Shown one piece after another: positions 17,354 to 27,089 of a stretch of DNA of 64,000 nucleotides; position 1 is the first letter of the stretch, and the number at the start of each line of letters is the position of its first letter. Origin of the DNA: Clostridiales bacterium (lineage in GTDB: Bacteria > Bacillota > Desulfotomaculia > Desulfotomaculales > VENG01); assembly GCA_021736985.1 (NCBI GenBank), contig JAIPEW010000006.1, positions 1-64,000 on the forward strand, given 5' to 3'. The position numbers were made by a program, and so were the translations under genes. The notes beneath the pieces are model-generated. The model made no database searches. It saw nothing but the letters and a program-made list of their open reading frames with translations, and had not been told where the DNA came from.

Positions 17354-18450
17354 CAAACTATTCAAATAAAATCCCCATAACAATTGAAAAGAAATTGACA
17401 CCTTCGCCCCTGACAAGCATTCTCGTACCTTTGTTCTCTATTATATTGTCACTTCTTTTTGGGTCAATATTTTTTATAATAACGGGGAATGACCCGGTAG
17501 AAATTTATTCGGTAATGTTTAGCGGAGTATTCGGATCAGCATATGGGATAATTGAAACAATTGTAAAATCTATTCCCCTTTTACTGGCCGGGCTAGGACT
17601 ATCAATAGCTTTTCGTATGCAGTTATTTAATATTGGCGGCGAGGGACAAATATATATGGGAGCTGCTGCTGCTACCTGGATAGCTTTAAATTTAGCAGGT
17701 CAACCAGCCTGGTTGTTGCTACCTTTAATGATGCTTGCCGGGGGGGTTGCAGGGGGAATATGGGCCCTTATACCCGCTATTCCCAGGGCATACCTGGGAG
17801 TAAATGAAATTATTACAACACTTATGCTTAATTATGTTGCCATTTACTGGATTGATTATCTTGTACATGGCCCGTGGAAAGATCCTGATGGTTATAATTT
17901 TCCCATTACGTCTACTTTTTCAAATACCGCTCATTTACCTGTTATAGGGGATACACGTATACACGCCGGTATAATAATTGGGATTATACTAGCAGTTATA
18001 CTCCATTTTTTTATTCAGCAAACTAAATTTGGTTATGAAATACGCATTATTGGCCAGAGTCAAAATGCTGCACGGTATGCGGGAATGAATATAGTAAGAA
18101 AAATCATAATTGTAATGGTATTAAGTGGGGCTGTTTGTGGGTTAACTGGTATGGTAGAAGTTTCAGGTATTGTACACAGGCTTCAATCAGGTTTTAGCCC
18201 TGGATACGGTTATACTGCTATAATTGTTGCCTGGCTGGGCAGGCTTAACCCTCTGGCAATTATTATTACCGCCGTACTATTCGGCGGCTTGCAAGTAGGT
18301 GGTTATGCAGTACAAATGCAAAATATCCCGGTATCGATGGTAATGATGCTGCAGGGCAGTCTTCTATTTTTCGTGCTGGGCGGTGAAATATTAACACGCT
18401 ACAGGATAACTTTAAAAAATCGAAGCAGCCAGGGAGATGGTATATCATGA
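17350..18450 (+). CDS. Nucleoside ABC importer permease 1
   Basis: 366 aa, BPD_transp_2 family, about ten hydrophobic segments. Diagnostic stretches are GLGLSIAFRMQLFNIGGEGQ and LGVNEIITTLMLNYVA, typical of the YufP/NupB subunit. ATG overlaps the ATPase stop (ATGA) and its own end overlaps the next permease by four bases, so the three genes are translationally coupled. Confidence 0.93.
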   Translation: MTNYSNKIPITIEKKLTPSPLTSILVPLFSIILSLLFGSIFFIITGNDPVEIYSVMFSGVFGSAYGIIETIVKSIPLLLAGLGLSIAFRMQLFNIGGEGQIYMGAAAATWIALNLAGQPAWLLLPLMMLAGGVAGGIWALIPAIPRAYLGVNEIITTLMLNYVAIYWIDYLVHGPWKDPDGYNFPITSTFSNTAHLPVIGDTRIHAGIIIGIILAVILHFFIQQTKFGYEIRIIGQSQNAARYAGMNIVRKIIIVMVLSGAVCGLTGMVEVSGIVHRLQSGFSPGYGYTAIIVAWLGRLNPLAIIITAVLFGGLQVGGYAVQMQNIPVSMVMMLQGSLLFFVLGGEILTRYRITLKNRSSQGDGIS

Positions 18451-19379
18451 ACGTAGAGATATTAATACCCATATTGTCAACTGCAATTACTGCTGGAACT
18501 CCAATTCTTTACGCTGCCCTGGGGGAAATATTGACAGAACGTTCAGGTATTTTGAACCTGGGTGTAGAAGGCATGATGCTTGTCGGTGCTGTTAGCGGTT
18601 TTATGATTACCTTGATTACTAGTAAAATATGGTTAGGCCTGATAGCTGCTATGCTTGCCGGGGGGAGTATGGCTCTTATTCATGCCTTTTTAACTATTAC
18701 TATGAAAGCAAACCAGACAGTTACCGGACTTTCACTTACTATTTTTGGTACCGGGTTAAGTGCATTCCTTGGAAAATCAATGGTTGGAACACCGCTAAAA
18801 ACGTCAATGGAAGTTTTATCAATACCATATTTAAGTAAAATTCCTTTTGTGGGGCCCATATTTTTTGAACAGGACCCCCTAGTATATTTAAGTTACATAT
18901 TAGTTCCTTTTTTATGGTTTTTAATATATAAAACCAATTTTGGTCTCCAATTACGGGCAATAGGTGAAAATCCTGCAGCGGCTGATTCTCTAGGAATTAA
19001 TGTTTTTCTACAAAGATATGCTTATGTTATTATGGGTGGTATACTGGCTGGCCTGGGTGGGGCGTACCTTTCTATGTTTTATGTACCTACCTGGATGGAA
19101 AACATGGTTGCGGGCAGGGGATGGATAGCTATTGCACTTGTTATTTTTGCTACATGGAATCCTGCTCATGCATTATGGGGTGCATATATTTTCGGTGGTA
19201 TCGATGCACTTGGTTTTCGTTTACAAGCCATGGATATCATGGTGCAGTCATATTTCCTGAAAATGCTTCCCTATATATTTACTGTAATAGTACTTATTAT
19301 CATAACGCGTAAAAATGCAGAAAAACATATAGGAACACCACAAGCACTGGGTATACCTTATGACCGTGAAGAAAGATGA
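18447..19379 (+). CDS. Nucleoside ABC importer permease 2
   Basis: 310 aa, BPD_transp_2 family. It has AALGEILTERSGILNLGVEGMM split over residues 22-43, the NQTVTGLSLTIFGTGLS loop and RAIGENPAAADSLGIN, all typical of the YufQ/NupC partner. It starts inside the stop of permease 1. xpt starts close downstream, so import and salvage are one operon. Confidence 0.93.
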   Translation: MNVEILIPILSTAITAGTPILYAALGEILTERSGILNLGVEGMMLVGAVSGFMITLITSKIWLGLIAAMLAGGSMALIHAFLTITMKANQTVTGLSLTIFGTGLSAFLGKSMVGTPLKTSMEVLSIPYLSKIPFVGPIFFEQDPLVYLSYILVPFLWFLIYKTNFGLQLRAIGENPAAADSLGINVFLQRYAYVIMGGILAGLGGAYLSMFYVPTWMENMVAGRGWIAIALVIFATWNPAHALWGAYIFGGIDALGFRLQAMDIMVQSYFLKMLPYIFTVIVLIIITRKNAEKHIGTPQALGIPYDREER

Positions 19380-19407
19380 AAATATTTTCAAAGGTGTTGT
19401 ACATAAC

Positions 19408-19980
19408 ATGGATGCATTAAAAGAGAAGATTTTAAATGAAGGCAAAGTTCTTTCGGATAAAATACTTAAGGTGGACTCTTTTTTAAATCATCAAATAGAG
19501 CCTTCATTTGCACTCCAATTAGGGCAAGAAATTGTTTATCGTTTTAGAGAAGAAAATATAAATAAAATTTTAACTGTTGAAGCTTCTGGTATTGCAGTAG
19601 CATTTACTGCAGGTCTAGAATTAAATGTTCCTGTTGTGTTTGCTAAAAAAAATAGGGCTTCTACTTCTGACTTTAATGTATTAAAAAGTAGTATTTACTC
19701 TTTTACAAAAAGAGAAAGCATTGATATTTATGTAAACAAAAATTATTTGCATAAAGAAGATAATATTTTATTAATAGATGACTTTTTAGCTCATGGTGAA
19801 GCTTTAAAAGGATTGGTTAACATAATAAGGCAGTCACAGGCTAACCTGGTTGGCGCCGGAATTGTAATAGAAAAAGTTTTTCAACAAGGCGGCCGGGCAT
19901 TAAGGGATGAAGGAGTAAGGATAGAATCGCTGGCGCCGGTAGCTAGCCTTGCAGGAGGAAAAGTTATATTCTGTACTTAA
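19408..19980 (+). CDS. xpt: Xanthine phosphoribosyltransferase
   Basis: ATG 19408 is preferred to the earlier in-frame ATG at 19360, since Xpt proteins start M-ALKEKIL and AAAGGTG lies upstream; the product is 191 aa. It converts xanthine and PRPP to XMP. The PRPP loop is ILLIDDFLAHGEA; the flexible loop is KKNRASTS. It ends the purine transporter operon. I did not find a purine riboswitch ahead of it or ahead of the operon. Confidence 0.95.
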   Translation: MDALKEKILNEGKVLSDKILKVDSFLNHQIEPSFALQLGQEIVYRFREENINKILTVEASGIAVAFTAGLELNVPVVFAKKNRASTSDFNVLKSSIYSFTKRESIDIYVNKNYLHKEDNILLIDDFLAHGEALKGLVNIIRQSQANLVGAGIVIEKVFQQGGRALRDEGVRIESLAPVASLAGGKVIFCT

Positions 19981-20020
19981 TTAAAAGACCAGGAAAGTAA
20001 TTTTAATCGGGCTATAATGA

Positions 20021-20067
20021 ATACAGGTTAGTAGTCTAATATAAACTATCTAACTTGTATTTTTTTA
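20021..20067 (+). terminator. Rho-independent terminator after xpt
   Basis: ATACAGGTTAG pairs with CTAACTTGTAT (one G-U), followed by TTTTTTT. Confidence 0.85.
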
Positions 20068-20600
20068 TTCTGCACAAAGTTCAGAAGCTGCAGATTATGA
20101 TCTTACAGCACAAATAGGAAGTCCTTTTGCATAGGCAGGTAGAATGAAGCAGGTATGAAGTCTGAGAGGGAAGCACGGAGGCGAAAAGATTCAATTGAAA
20201 GTGTTTTGAGTATACCATTATTATTGACGAGTTTATCCATGATTGACGGACTTCGAGCTTTGTGAGCTACCCAAATAAGTATTACATGTATTTATTATTA
20301 TGTTATGTGAAGAGATTCTTTTGCTGAATTCATAAAAGCACGTGGTTTTGAAGTACTTCATGCTTCTAATTTGAGTGATCAAGGGTTAATTAGTTTATTC
20401 TCAAATATGAAGGATTGCTGGTTTTCGACCGGGGAATTAGCTTACAAATTTATTAGAAGTGCTTTTTGGCTGCTCCAGAGTCGAAAACAATTGTTGTCAT
20501 AAGAACAGAAACTAGAACTTTTAATCTATTAATAAAACTTGAAAAAGATTTCGGCTTACATATTGTAGCAACTTATTGTTACATTTCAATATTTATGCGC
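20068..20600 (+). pseudogene. Gene-free stretch with broken plus-strand reading frames
   Basis: No intact gene is visible. Open pieces with protein-like composition occur, such as SFAEFIKARGFEVLHASN (near 20315-20370) and, in another frame, PESKTIVVIRTETRTFNLL (near 20475-20530). They are broken by stops and frame changes, as in a decayed gene. The stretch at 20135-20200 looks different in base composition from the rest. I do not recognise a parent family. Chance open frames are possible. Confidence 0.3.
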
Positions 20601-20606
20601 AATTAT

Positions 20607-20642
20607 AAAACCTACCTCATAGAAGATTCGAGGTAGGTTTTA
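20607..20642. terminator. Bidirectional terminator
   Basis: AAAACCTACCTC pairs perfectly with GAGGTAGGTTTT around ATAGAAGATTC. It lies 100 bases past the putP stop on the minus strand and is symmetrical, so it can end transcripts from both sides. Confidence 0.85.
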
Positions 20643-20742
20643 CGTATTATATATGACTAAGTTGTAGATATACTGTCTCAATTCATTTCTTTAAATTTTA
20701 ATATTGAGAAATATATTTTTGGGTTTTTTTATTATTTATGCA

Positions 20743-22230
20743 TTAATTGTTATAACTTTCAAATTCCTTGATTACAGCCTCATCTGGTTTTTTATCTATT
20801 AAGCTAACTATAATAATAACCATGAAAGATAATATAAATGCAGGTACGATCTCATACAAACCGGTAAATGCCAGAAAGTTCTTCCATATAATTACTGTTA
20901 ATCCGCCTACAAGCATTCCTGCCAGGGCCCCGTGACCGGTCATTCGTTTCCAGTAAAGTGATAAAATTACTGTTGGGCCAAAAGTAGCACCTAGTCCAGC
21001 CCATGCATACGACACAATGTTTAACACGCTGCCGCCGCTCTGAGCTAATATTACTGCTAATAAGGCTATTAAAATTACAGATCCCCGGCTAATCCACATT
21101 AATTCTTTATCAGAAGCTGCCGGGCGAATTAGTGAACGGTAAAAATCCTCTGCAAGGGCACTGGAGGATACAAGAAGCTGTGAATCAATAGTACTCATTA
21201 TAGCAGCGAGAATAGCAGCTAAGAATAAACCTGCAATCCATGGATTAAAAATCATTTCTACTAAAACAATAAATACTGTCTCCGGGTCATTTAAAGGTTC
21301 TAGTGTTGTAATACCAACAATACCAATGAATATAGCAGCTAATAATGTTAGAACAACCCAGGTAACACCAATAAACTGAGCCTTGGGCATTTGTTTGGGA
21401 GAATTAATACCCATGAAGCGCACTAGTATATGAGGCTGTCCCATATAACCCATTCCCCAGGCTGCTAGAGAGATTATTCCTAGTAATGTTATCGAGCCAG
21501 GCTCACTAATCCAAAAAACCCCTTCTCCAAAATCATAATTTACATTTTTCATTGCATTTAACAAATCAGGGTTTAATGTACCTAGTTCATGCCAGAGAGA
21601 ATTAATCCCTCCTAAATCAGTAATTAATAAGGAGGGAACAAGTAATAACGCAATAAACATTAGAGTTCCCTGAAAGAAATCAGTCCAGTTAACCGCTAGA
21701 AAACCACCTAAAAAAGTATAAGTAATAATAACAGCTGCACCGACATAAAGAGCCATATTATAATCAAATCCAAAAGTAGTTGCAAACAATTTTCCACCAG
21801 CTACTAAGCCAGAAGAAGCGTAAATAAGAAAAAATATAAGAGTTAGTATTGCGGATATAATACGCAAAGAATGTGTATTATCATGGAAACGGTATTCAAA
21901 AAAATCAGAAAGAGTTATAGCATCAACAACTTCTGTATATTTTCGCAGTCTCTGGGCAACAAATTGCCAGTTAAAAAAAGTTCCAACAGCAAGTCCTACT
22001 GCAATCCACATAGCATTAAAACCACCGGCATAGGCTGCTCCGGGTAAACCAAGTAAAAGCCATGCACTCATATCACTGGATTCAGCACTGAGAGCAACTA
22101 CATACCCGTTCAACGAGCGTCCAGCTAAAAAATAATCAGACAAAGATTTATTTCTCTGGTAAAGAATAGCACCAACTAGGATCATGCCCAATATGTAAAT
22201 TAAAAAAACTGCTACCGTAGAACTGTGCAA
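20743..22230 (-). CDS. putP: Sodium/proline symporter
   Basis: 495 aa, SSS family, about 13 hydrophobic segments. It has LAGRSLNGYVVALSAESSDMSAWLLLG in the early region (residues 36-62), matching the Na+ and proline sites of PutP, and GTLMFIALLLVPSL further on. The start is TTG at 22230, with GGGGGGAATAAAT upstream, three bases after the stop of a tiny membrane protein gene. It imports proline with sodium, for osmoprotection or amino-acid fermentation. Confidence 0.94.
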   Translation of the reverse strand: MHSSTVAVFLIYILGMILVGAILYQRNKSLSDYFLAGRSLNGYVVALSAESSDMSAWLLLGLPGAAYAGGFNAMWIAVGLAVGTFFNWQFVAQRLRKYTEVVDAITLSDFFEYRFHDNTHSLRIISAILTLIFFLIYASSGLVAGGKLFATTFGFDYNMALYVGAAVIITYTFLGGFLAVNWTDFFQGTLMFIALLLVPSLLITDLGGINSLWHELGTLNPDLLNAMKNVNYDFGEGVFWISEPGSITLLGIISLAAWGMGYMGQPHILVRFMGINSPKQMPKAQFIGVTWVVLTLLAAIFIGIVGITTLEPLNDPETVFIVLVEMIFNPWIAGLFLAAILAAIMSTIDSQLLVSSSALAEDFYRSLIRPAASDKELMWISRGSVILIALLAVILAQSGGSVLNIVSYAWAGLGATFGPTVILSLYWKRMTGHGALAGMLVGGLTVIIWKNFLAFTGLYEIVPAFILSFMVIIIVSLIDKKPDEAVIKEFESYNN

Positions 22231-22233
22231 AAT

Positions 22234-22347
22234 TTATTCCCCCCGATCCTTATTATTAAGTACTAAATTAAATGCAGATAGAATTACAATTATACTCCCT
22301 GGCACTAACAGCCAGAATAAAGTTAAAGATGTAGGGCTATATTCCAT
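22234..22347 (-). CDS. Symporter small accessory membrane protein (37 aa)
   Basis: ATG 22347 has AGAGGGAGGAAAATC upstream, a strong ribosome site. The product begins MEYSPTSLTLFWLLVPG and has one transmembrane segment (FWLLVPGSIIVILSAF) with a short charged tail. It ends three bases before the TTG start of putP, so translation is coupled. Small one-helix proteins ahead of sodium:solute symporters are a known pattern in Firmicutes; the function is inferred from this position. Confidence 0.75.
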   Translation of the reverse strand: MEYSPTSLTLFWLLVPGSIIVILSAFNLVLNNKDRGE

Positions 22348-22534
22348 GATTTTCCTCCCTCTAAAGTAATTTAAAATGCTAAATTAATATGTTCGAGGTA
22401 TATATAAATCTACCTTCCTGATTTGAAAATTTAAACAATATAAATCAATATACCTATATGATTGTTTTTATTGTGCGGATATACTAAAATATACGCGTAC
22501 ATGGAGTTACAATCCAACTCCTGGAGGTGAAGAA

Positions 22535-25375
22535 TTGAATATTCAAGAAATAAGAGTAACAAATTTACATGGTATAACTGATATTAAGGGAAATGAAATC
22601 TTGTATGAGATTAAAAATTCTCTACAAATCAACAGTATTGATTCAGTTAAAACAGCAAAAATTTACAGGTTTGAAGGAATAAGTGAACAGGAAGCTTCTG
22701 TACTTGCTGAAAAATTATTATCTGAAACTATTTTTCAAAAATTTAGTTTAAATAAGCCCGTACTAAGCCGGTGTGATTATATGCTTGAAGTGGCTTACCA
22801 ACCCGGGGTTATGAATCCTGAAGCTGCTTCTCTTTTAAAATCAGCAGCGGATCTTGGCATTAACACCTTAAAGGCTGTTGATTCCAGCATGGAGTATTGT
22901 TTATCAGGTAGAAATATAAATACAGAAGATATTGACTTAATTACCAGGCGTCTGCTGGTTAATGAAACTGTAGAACGTGTAGTTAAAGAAAAGCCCAAAA
23001 CATTGATTATAGGGGGAGCACCGGGAGAAACAGAAATTATACCCCTTTGCAGTATGAATGACGAAGAAATGAAATCTTTAAGTAAGGACAGGCTTTTTCT
23101 TAACCTGGATGAAATGGAGATTATAAAAAAACATTTTACAAAATTAGGTAAAAACCCCACGGATTGCGAACTAGAAACTATAGCTCAAACATGGTCAGAA
23201 CACTGCGTACATAAAACTTTTAAGGCAAAATTAATAGTTGATGGTATTGAAAAGCCATCTCTTATGAAACGTTTGCAAGACTCTACCAGTCAGGCTGATC
23301 ACCCGCTGGTTTTATCTGCTTACGTAGATAATTCCGGCGTTATGGAATTATATGACGGTTTTGCACTTTGTGGTAAAGTAGAAACGCATAATTCCCCATC
23401 TGCCATAGAACCTTACGGAGGTGCTATGACAGGAAGCGGCGGGGCGTTTCGCGATATAATAGGTACAGGCCAGGGAGCCAAGGTTATAGCTTCTACTGAT
23501 ATGTTCTGTTTTGCTCCTCCGGATTTACCTTATTCCGAAGTCCCCCGGGGATGCCTGCATCCCCATTACCTTTTGCGCCGAGTTGTAGCCGGAGTAAGAG
23601 ATTATGGTAATCGCATGGGGGTCCCTACAAATAATGGTTCAATTCATTTTCATCAAGATTTTAAGGCAAAACCGTCGGTTATTGTAGGAGCATATGGCAT
23701 TACTGAAAAAGAAAAATGCAAAAAAAGAGAACCACGTACAGGGGATTATGCTGTAATATTTGGAGGACGTACAGGTAGAGATGGAATACATGGTGCTACT
23801 TTTTCAAGCGGTGAAATGACTAACAGAACGATCTCTGTAAATTCCAGCGCTGTACAGATAGGCAATCCTATTGAAGAAAAGAGAATGTGCGATGCACTAC
23901 TTGCAGCAAAAGATAGTGGGATAATTCAAGCTATTACAGATTGCGGTGCAGGAGGGTTTAGTTCTGCACTGGGAGAAATGGGACAGAAAGTTGGTGTAGA
24001 AGTCTGGCTTGATAGGGTACCCTTAAAATATCCAGGTCTTGCCCCGTGGGAAATATGGCAGTCAGAAAGCCAGGAAAGAATGGCAGCAGCAATTCACCCG
24101 GAAAATATTAAACAAATCATGGATATATGTAAAGAACACAATGTAGAAGCTACTGTAATAGGTGAATTTACTGGAAATAATCGGTTGGAAGTATATTATG
24201 AAAAACAAAAAGTATGCGATTTAGATATGGAATTTTTGCATAACGGGCTCCCACAACGTGTAATGTATGCATCCTGGAAACCGCAAAATATCGATAAACA
24301 GCATGCAGATCGTAATTTAGATTATGAAGAAATTTTTATAGAAATACTTAAGAATTTAAATGTATGTTCAAAAGAACCTGTTGTCAGGTTATATGATCAT
24401 GGAGTTCAAGGCAATAACGTGCTTGAACCCTTCGTTGGGGAAAACAGCGAAGGCCCCAGTGATGCAGCGGTAATTACCCCTGTACCTGGAAAGTCTTATG
24501 GAGTAGTAATTAGCCACGGGCTTAATCCAGTATTAAATAAATTGAATCCCTATTATGGAAGTTCTTGGGCAGCAGCAGAAGCGGTATCAAATGCAATTGC
24601 CGTAGGAAGTAATCCTGCAGATTTGTGCTTAATTGATAATTTTATATGGCCTTTTCCAGACGAAGAATCTCTGGGTGCCCTGGATATGGCTGTTGATGCA
24701 TGCACTGATTTTGTAAAAGCAACAGGCATGCCCTTTATTTCAGGTAAGGACAGTTTAAGCAGTACCTACCGATCAGACAGCGGTGATATTATAAAAATAC
24801 CACCTGTACTGTGTGTTTCAGCATTTGGCAGAATTGATTCTGTAAATAAAACTGTATCAGCAGACTTCAAACAAATCGGAAGCCATATTATTTCTATAGG
24901 TTATAATGACACCAATCAAATGGGTGGATCAATATATAATGATGTTTTATGTGCCGTTGATAACAATATACCCCGGGTACAACCGGATAAAATGTATGAT
25001 GTATTTAAGGTACTGCATAAAGCCATAAGCGAAAGTAAAATATTAGCTTGTCATGATATAAGTGAAGGGGGAGCAGCTGTTACACTGGCAGAAATGTGCT
25101 TTGGTGGAAACATGGGAGCAGATATTATTATTCCCCGGGAAGAACACCCCGAACATTTCTTGTTTAACGAGACCCCAGGCTGTTTTCTTGTAGAAATACC
25201 GGCATACTTAAAACCCTCGGATTTATTTACAGGTATTCCTTTTGTGCACCTGGGTAATACATCTGTTGATAAAACTATAAGGGTTAACCAGGACAATAAA
25301 GATTTATTTAAAGTAAACTTAGAAGAATTAAAAACTGCCTGGCAAAAACCTATGAGGGAGGTGTTTGGCGGTTGA
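22535..25375 (+). CDS. purL: Phosphoribosylformylglycinamidine synthase, PurS-PurL type
   Basis: 946 aa from TTG 22535, with CTGGAGGTG upstream. The first 170 residues are a PurS-like domain plus linker. PurL proper follows with TWSEHCVHKTFKAK, the ATP/metal loop GKVETHNSPSAIEPYGGA, the TDCGAGGFSSALGEMG motif and ACHDISEGGAAVTLAE. It makes FGAM from FGAR, using ammonia from PurQ. In many Clostridia the equivalent protein is one chain of about 1200-1250 aa fused to PurQ; here purQ is separate and overlaps by four bases (TTGA). Confidence 0.95.
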   Translation: MNIQEIRVTNLHGITDIKGNEILYEIKNSLQINSIDSVKTAKIYRFEGISEQEASVLAEKLLSETIFQKFSLNKPVLSRCDYMLEVAYQPGVMNPEAASLLKSAADLGINTLKAVDSSMEYCLSGRNINTEDIDLITRRLLVNETVERVVKEKPKTLIIGGAPGETEIIPLCSMNDEEMKSLSKDRLFLNLDEMEIIKKHFTKLGKNPTDCELETIAQTWSEHCVHKTFKAKLIVDGIEKPSLMKRLQDSTSQADHPLVLSAYVDNSGVMELYDGFALCGKVETHNSPSAIEPYGGAMTGSGGAFRDIIGTGQGAKVIASTDMFCFAPPDLPYSEVPRGCLHPHYLLRRVVAGVRDYGNRMGVPTNNGSIHFHQDFKAKPSVIVGAYGITEKEKCKKREPRTGDYAVIFGGRTGRDGIHGATFSSGEMTNRTISVNSSAVQIGNPIEEKRMCDALLAAKDSGIIQAITDCGAGGFSSALGEMGQKVGVEVWLDRVPLKYPGLAPWEIWQSESQERMAAAIHPENIKQIMDICKEHNVEATVIGEFTGNNRLEVYYEKQKVCDLDMEFLHNGLPQRVMYASWKPQNIDKQHADRNLDYEEIFIEILKNLNVCSKEPVVRLYDHGVQGNNVLEPFVGENSEGPSDAAVITPVPGKSYGVVISHGLNPVLNKLNPYYGSSWAAAEAVSNAIAVGSNPADLCLIDNFIWPFPDEESLGALDMAVDACTDFVKATGMPFISGKDSLSSTYRSDSGDIIKIPPVLCVSAFGRIDSVNKTVSADFKQIGSHIISIGYNDTNQMGGSIYNDVLCAVDNNIPRVQPDKMYDVFKVLHKAISESKILACHDISEGGAAVTLAEMCFGGNMGADIIIPREEHPEHFLFNETPGCFLVEIPAYLKPSDLFTGIPFVHLGNTSVDKTIRVNQDNKDLFKVNLEELKTAWQKPMREVFGG

Positions 25376-26148
25376 TCAAACCCAGGGCATGCATATTACG
25401 AACTGACGGAACAAATTGTGATCTAGAAACACGACACGCAGTGGAAAAAGCCGGCGGGGATGCGCAGTTGGTACATATAAACCACCTGCGGGAAAATAAG
25501 AATAGTTTATTTGATTTTCAATTATTAATAATACCTGGCGGCTTTACATATGGAGATGATGTTCATTCAGGTAAAATACTGGCTGTAGAATTACTTGCTT
25601 TTCTTAAAGAGCAAATGCTTGAATTTATTTACACGGGTAATTTAATCCTGGGAATATGCAACGGTTTCCAGGTATTAATGAGGACAGGGCTGCTTCCCGG
25701 AGATGATACAAACAATATAACAGGCACTTTAACACATAATGACAGCGGGCGTTTTGAGTGTCGTTGGGTAAATATGCTGGTACAAAAATCTAACTGTATA
25801 TTTACACAGGGATTAGAAGATTCAGTAGTAAGTTTTCAAGCAGCTCACGGAGAGGGGAAATTTTATACTGATAAAAATACCCTAAATAAAATAGAAGATA
25901 ACAACCAGGTAGTTTTACGATACAGTACAGCTAGTGGTGAACTTGCAGAGTCATATCCTGACAACCCAAATGGCTCATTAAATGCTGTTGCAGGTATTAG
26001 TGACAAGTCAGGCAAGGTTATGGGATTGATGCCGCACCCTGAAAGATTTGTTGAATATTATCATCATCCTAATTGGCGCAGAAAAAAGGATAAACCACAC
26101 GGTTTAATAATCTTTGAAAACGCAATAAATTATATTAATAAAAAATAG
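25372..26148 (+). CDS. purQ: FGAM synthase glutaminase subunit
   Basis: 258 aa class I glutamine amidotransferase. The nucleophile Cys is in LGICNGFQVLMRTGLLPG, and the His-Glu pair in MGLMPHPERFVEYYHHPNWR. It starts at TTG inside the purL stop, so the two chains are made together in fixed ratio. It supplies ammonia to PurL. A terminator follows at once. Confidence 0.95.
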   Translation: MIKPRACILRTDGTNCDLETRHAVEKAGGDAQLVHINHLRENKNSLFDFQLLIIPGGFTYGDDVHSGKILAVELLAFLKEQMLEFIYTGNLILGICNGFQVLMRTGLLPGDDTNNITGTLTHNDSGRFECRWVNMLVQKSNCIFTQGLEDSVVSFQAAHGEGKFYTDKNTLNKIEDNNQVVLRYSTASGELAESYPDNPNGSLNAVAGISDKSGKVMGLMPHPERFVEYYHHPNWRRKKDKPHGLIIFENAINYINKK

Positions 26149-26175
26149 TACCTAAATGGTACTATTTTTATTTTA
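26141..26175 (+). terminator. Rho-independent terminator after purQ
   Basis: AAAAATAGTACC pairs perfectly with GGTACTATTTTT around TAAAT, followed by ATTTT. Confidence 0.88.
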
Positions 26176-26246
26176 CGAGTATATAGCATTGTTTTTATGG
26201 TGATATTTTAATTAGATATAAATTTTAAAAACAGGGAGGAAATAAA

Positions 26247-26990
26247 GTGGTAACTCCTGCAATGCCAAAATGCTGGCGTGATGAAACAAAACCACATAAA
26301 TTCTGTCCAGGTTGCGGTCACGGTCTTTTATTAAAATGCCTGGGTGAAGCGATTGACGAACTCGAAATCCAGGGTGATACAGTATTTGGATGTGATATAG
26401 GATGTTCACTTTTATCATGGGACTTATTTAATATAGACAGTGTACAAACGCACCATGGAAGAACAACACCAGTGATAGTAGGTGTAAAAAGAGCCAGACC
26501 TGAATTAATTTGTATTGCTTATATGGGTGATGGAGGTGGTTATGCTATAGGTTCACAACACCTTGTAAATGCAGCGGCCCGTAATGAGAAAATTATGATT
26601 TTGCTTGCAAATAATACAAACTATGCCATGACAGGTGGTCAGATGGCTCCTACTACTATGCCAGACCAAAAAACAGAAACCAGCCCTTACGGGCGTGATA
26701 CCGATCTAACTGGTTATCCTATGCAGGGACCGGAGATGGTTGCTGCTATAGCCCGTGAAGGTTCATACGTAGCACGAGGAAGTATAGCTAATTTGCGCCA
26801 GCTAAAATCATACTGCAAAAAAGCACTGCAAAATCAAATACAGGGCAACGGCTTTTCCTTTGTAGAAGCCTTATCTGCATGTCCTACTAACTGGCGTACT
26901 AATGCACGGGATACATGGAAATTTGTAGAAGAAAAAATGACATCGTACTTTAAAGTAGGTGAAATCAAAGTGCCAGAACAATTTAAATAA
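26247..26990 (+). CDS. 2-oxoacid:ferredoxin oxidoreductase beta subunit, orphan
   Basis: 247 aa from GTG 26247 with CAGGGAGGAAA upstream. Thiamine diphosphate-binding beta subunit of the KorB/VorB/IorB class: FCPGCGHGLLLK, FGCDIGCSLL, THHGRTTPVIVG, and the TPP motif AYMGDGGGYAIGSQH...NNTNYAMTGGQ. Such enzymes split 2-oxoacids to acyl-CoA and reduced ferredoxin, or the reverse. No alpha or gamma gene is adjacent, and purine and membrane-protein genes flank it, so the partner must be elsewhere. The substrate cannot be told. Confidence 0.9.
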   Translation: MVTPAMPKCWRDETKPHKFCPGCGHGLLLKCLGEAIDELEIQGDTVFGCDIGCSLLSWDLFNIDSVQTHHGRTTPVIVGVKRARPELICIAYMGDGGGYAIGSQHLVNAAARNEKIMILLANNTNYAMTGGQMAPTTMPDQKTETSPYGRDTDLTGYPMQGPEMVAAIAREGSYVARGSIANLRQLKSYCKKALQNQIQGNGFSFVEALSACPTNWRTNARDTWKFVEEKMTSYFKVGEIKVPEQFK

Positions 26991-27000
26991 ACTGTAACAT

Positions 27001-27032
27001 TAAATGCTGCAGTATAAATACTGCAGCATTTA
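27001..27032 (+). terminator. Perfect 14-bp hairpin after the orphan beta-subunit gene
   Basis: TAAATGCTGCAGTA pairs with TACTGCAGCATTTA around TAAA. Only a weak T stretch follows (ATGTTT), so it may be a terminator or an mRNA end-protector. Confidence 0.7.
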
Positions 27033-27089
27033 ATGTTTAAAAAGATTTACTAAAAGTTAATAATTTATAATAGTAATAAATTCTAACAA

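Noticed and set aside
22440-22534. Riboswitch or PurR box ahead of purL
   Set aside because: Only a short GGAGTT/AACTCC hairpin beside the ribosome site is visible; no known aptamer and no clear PurR box.
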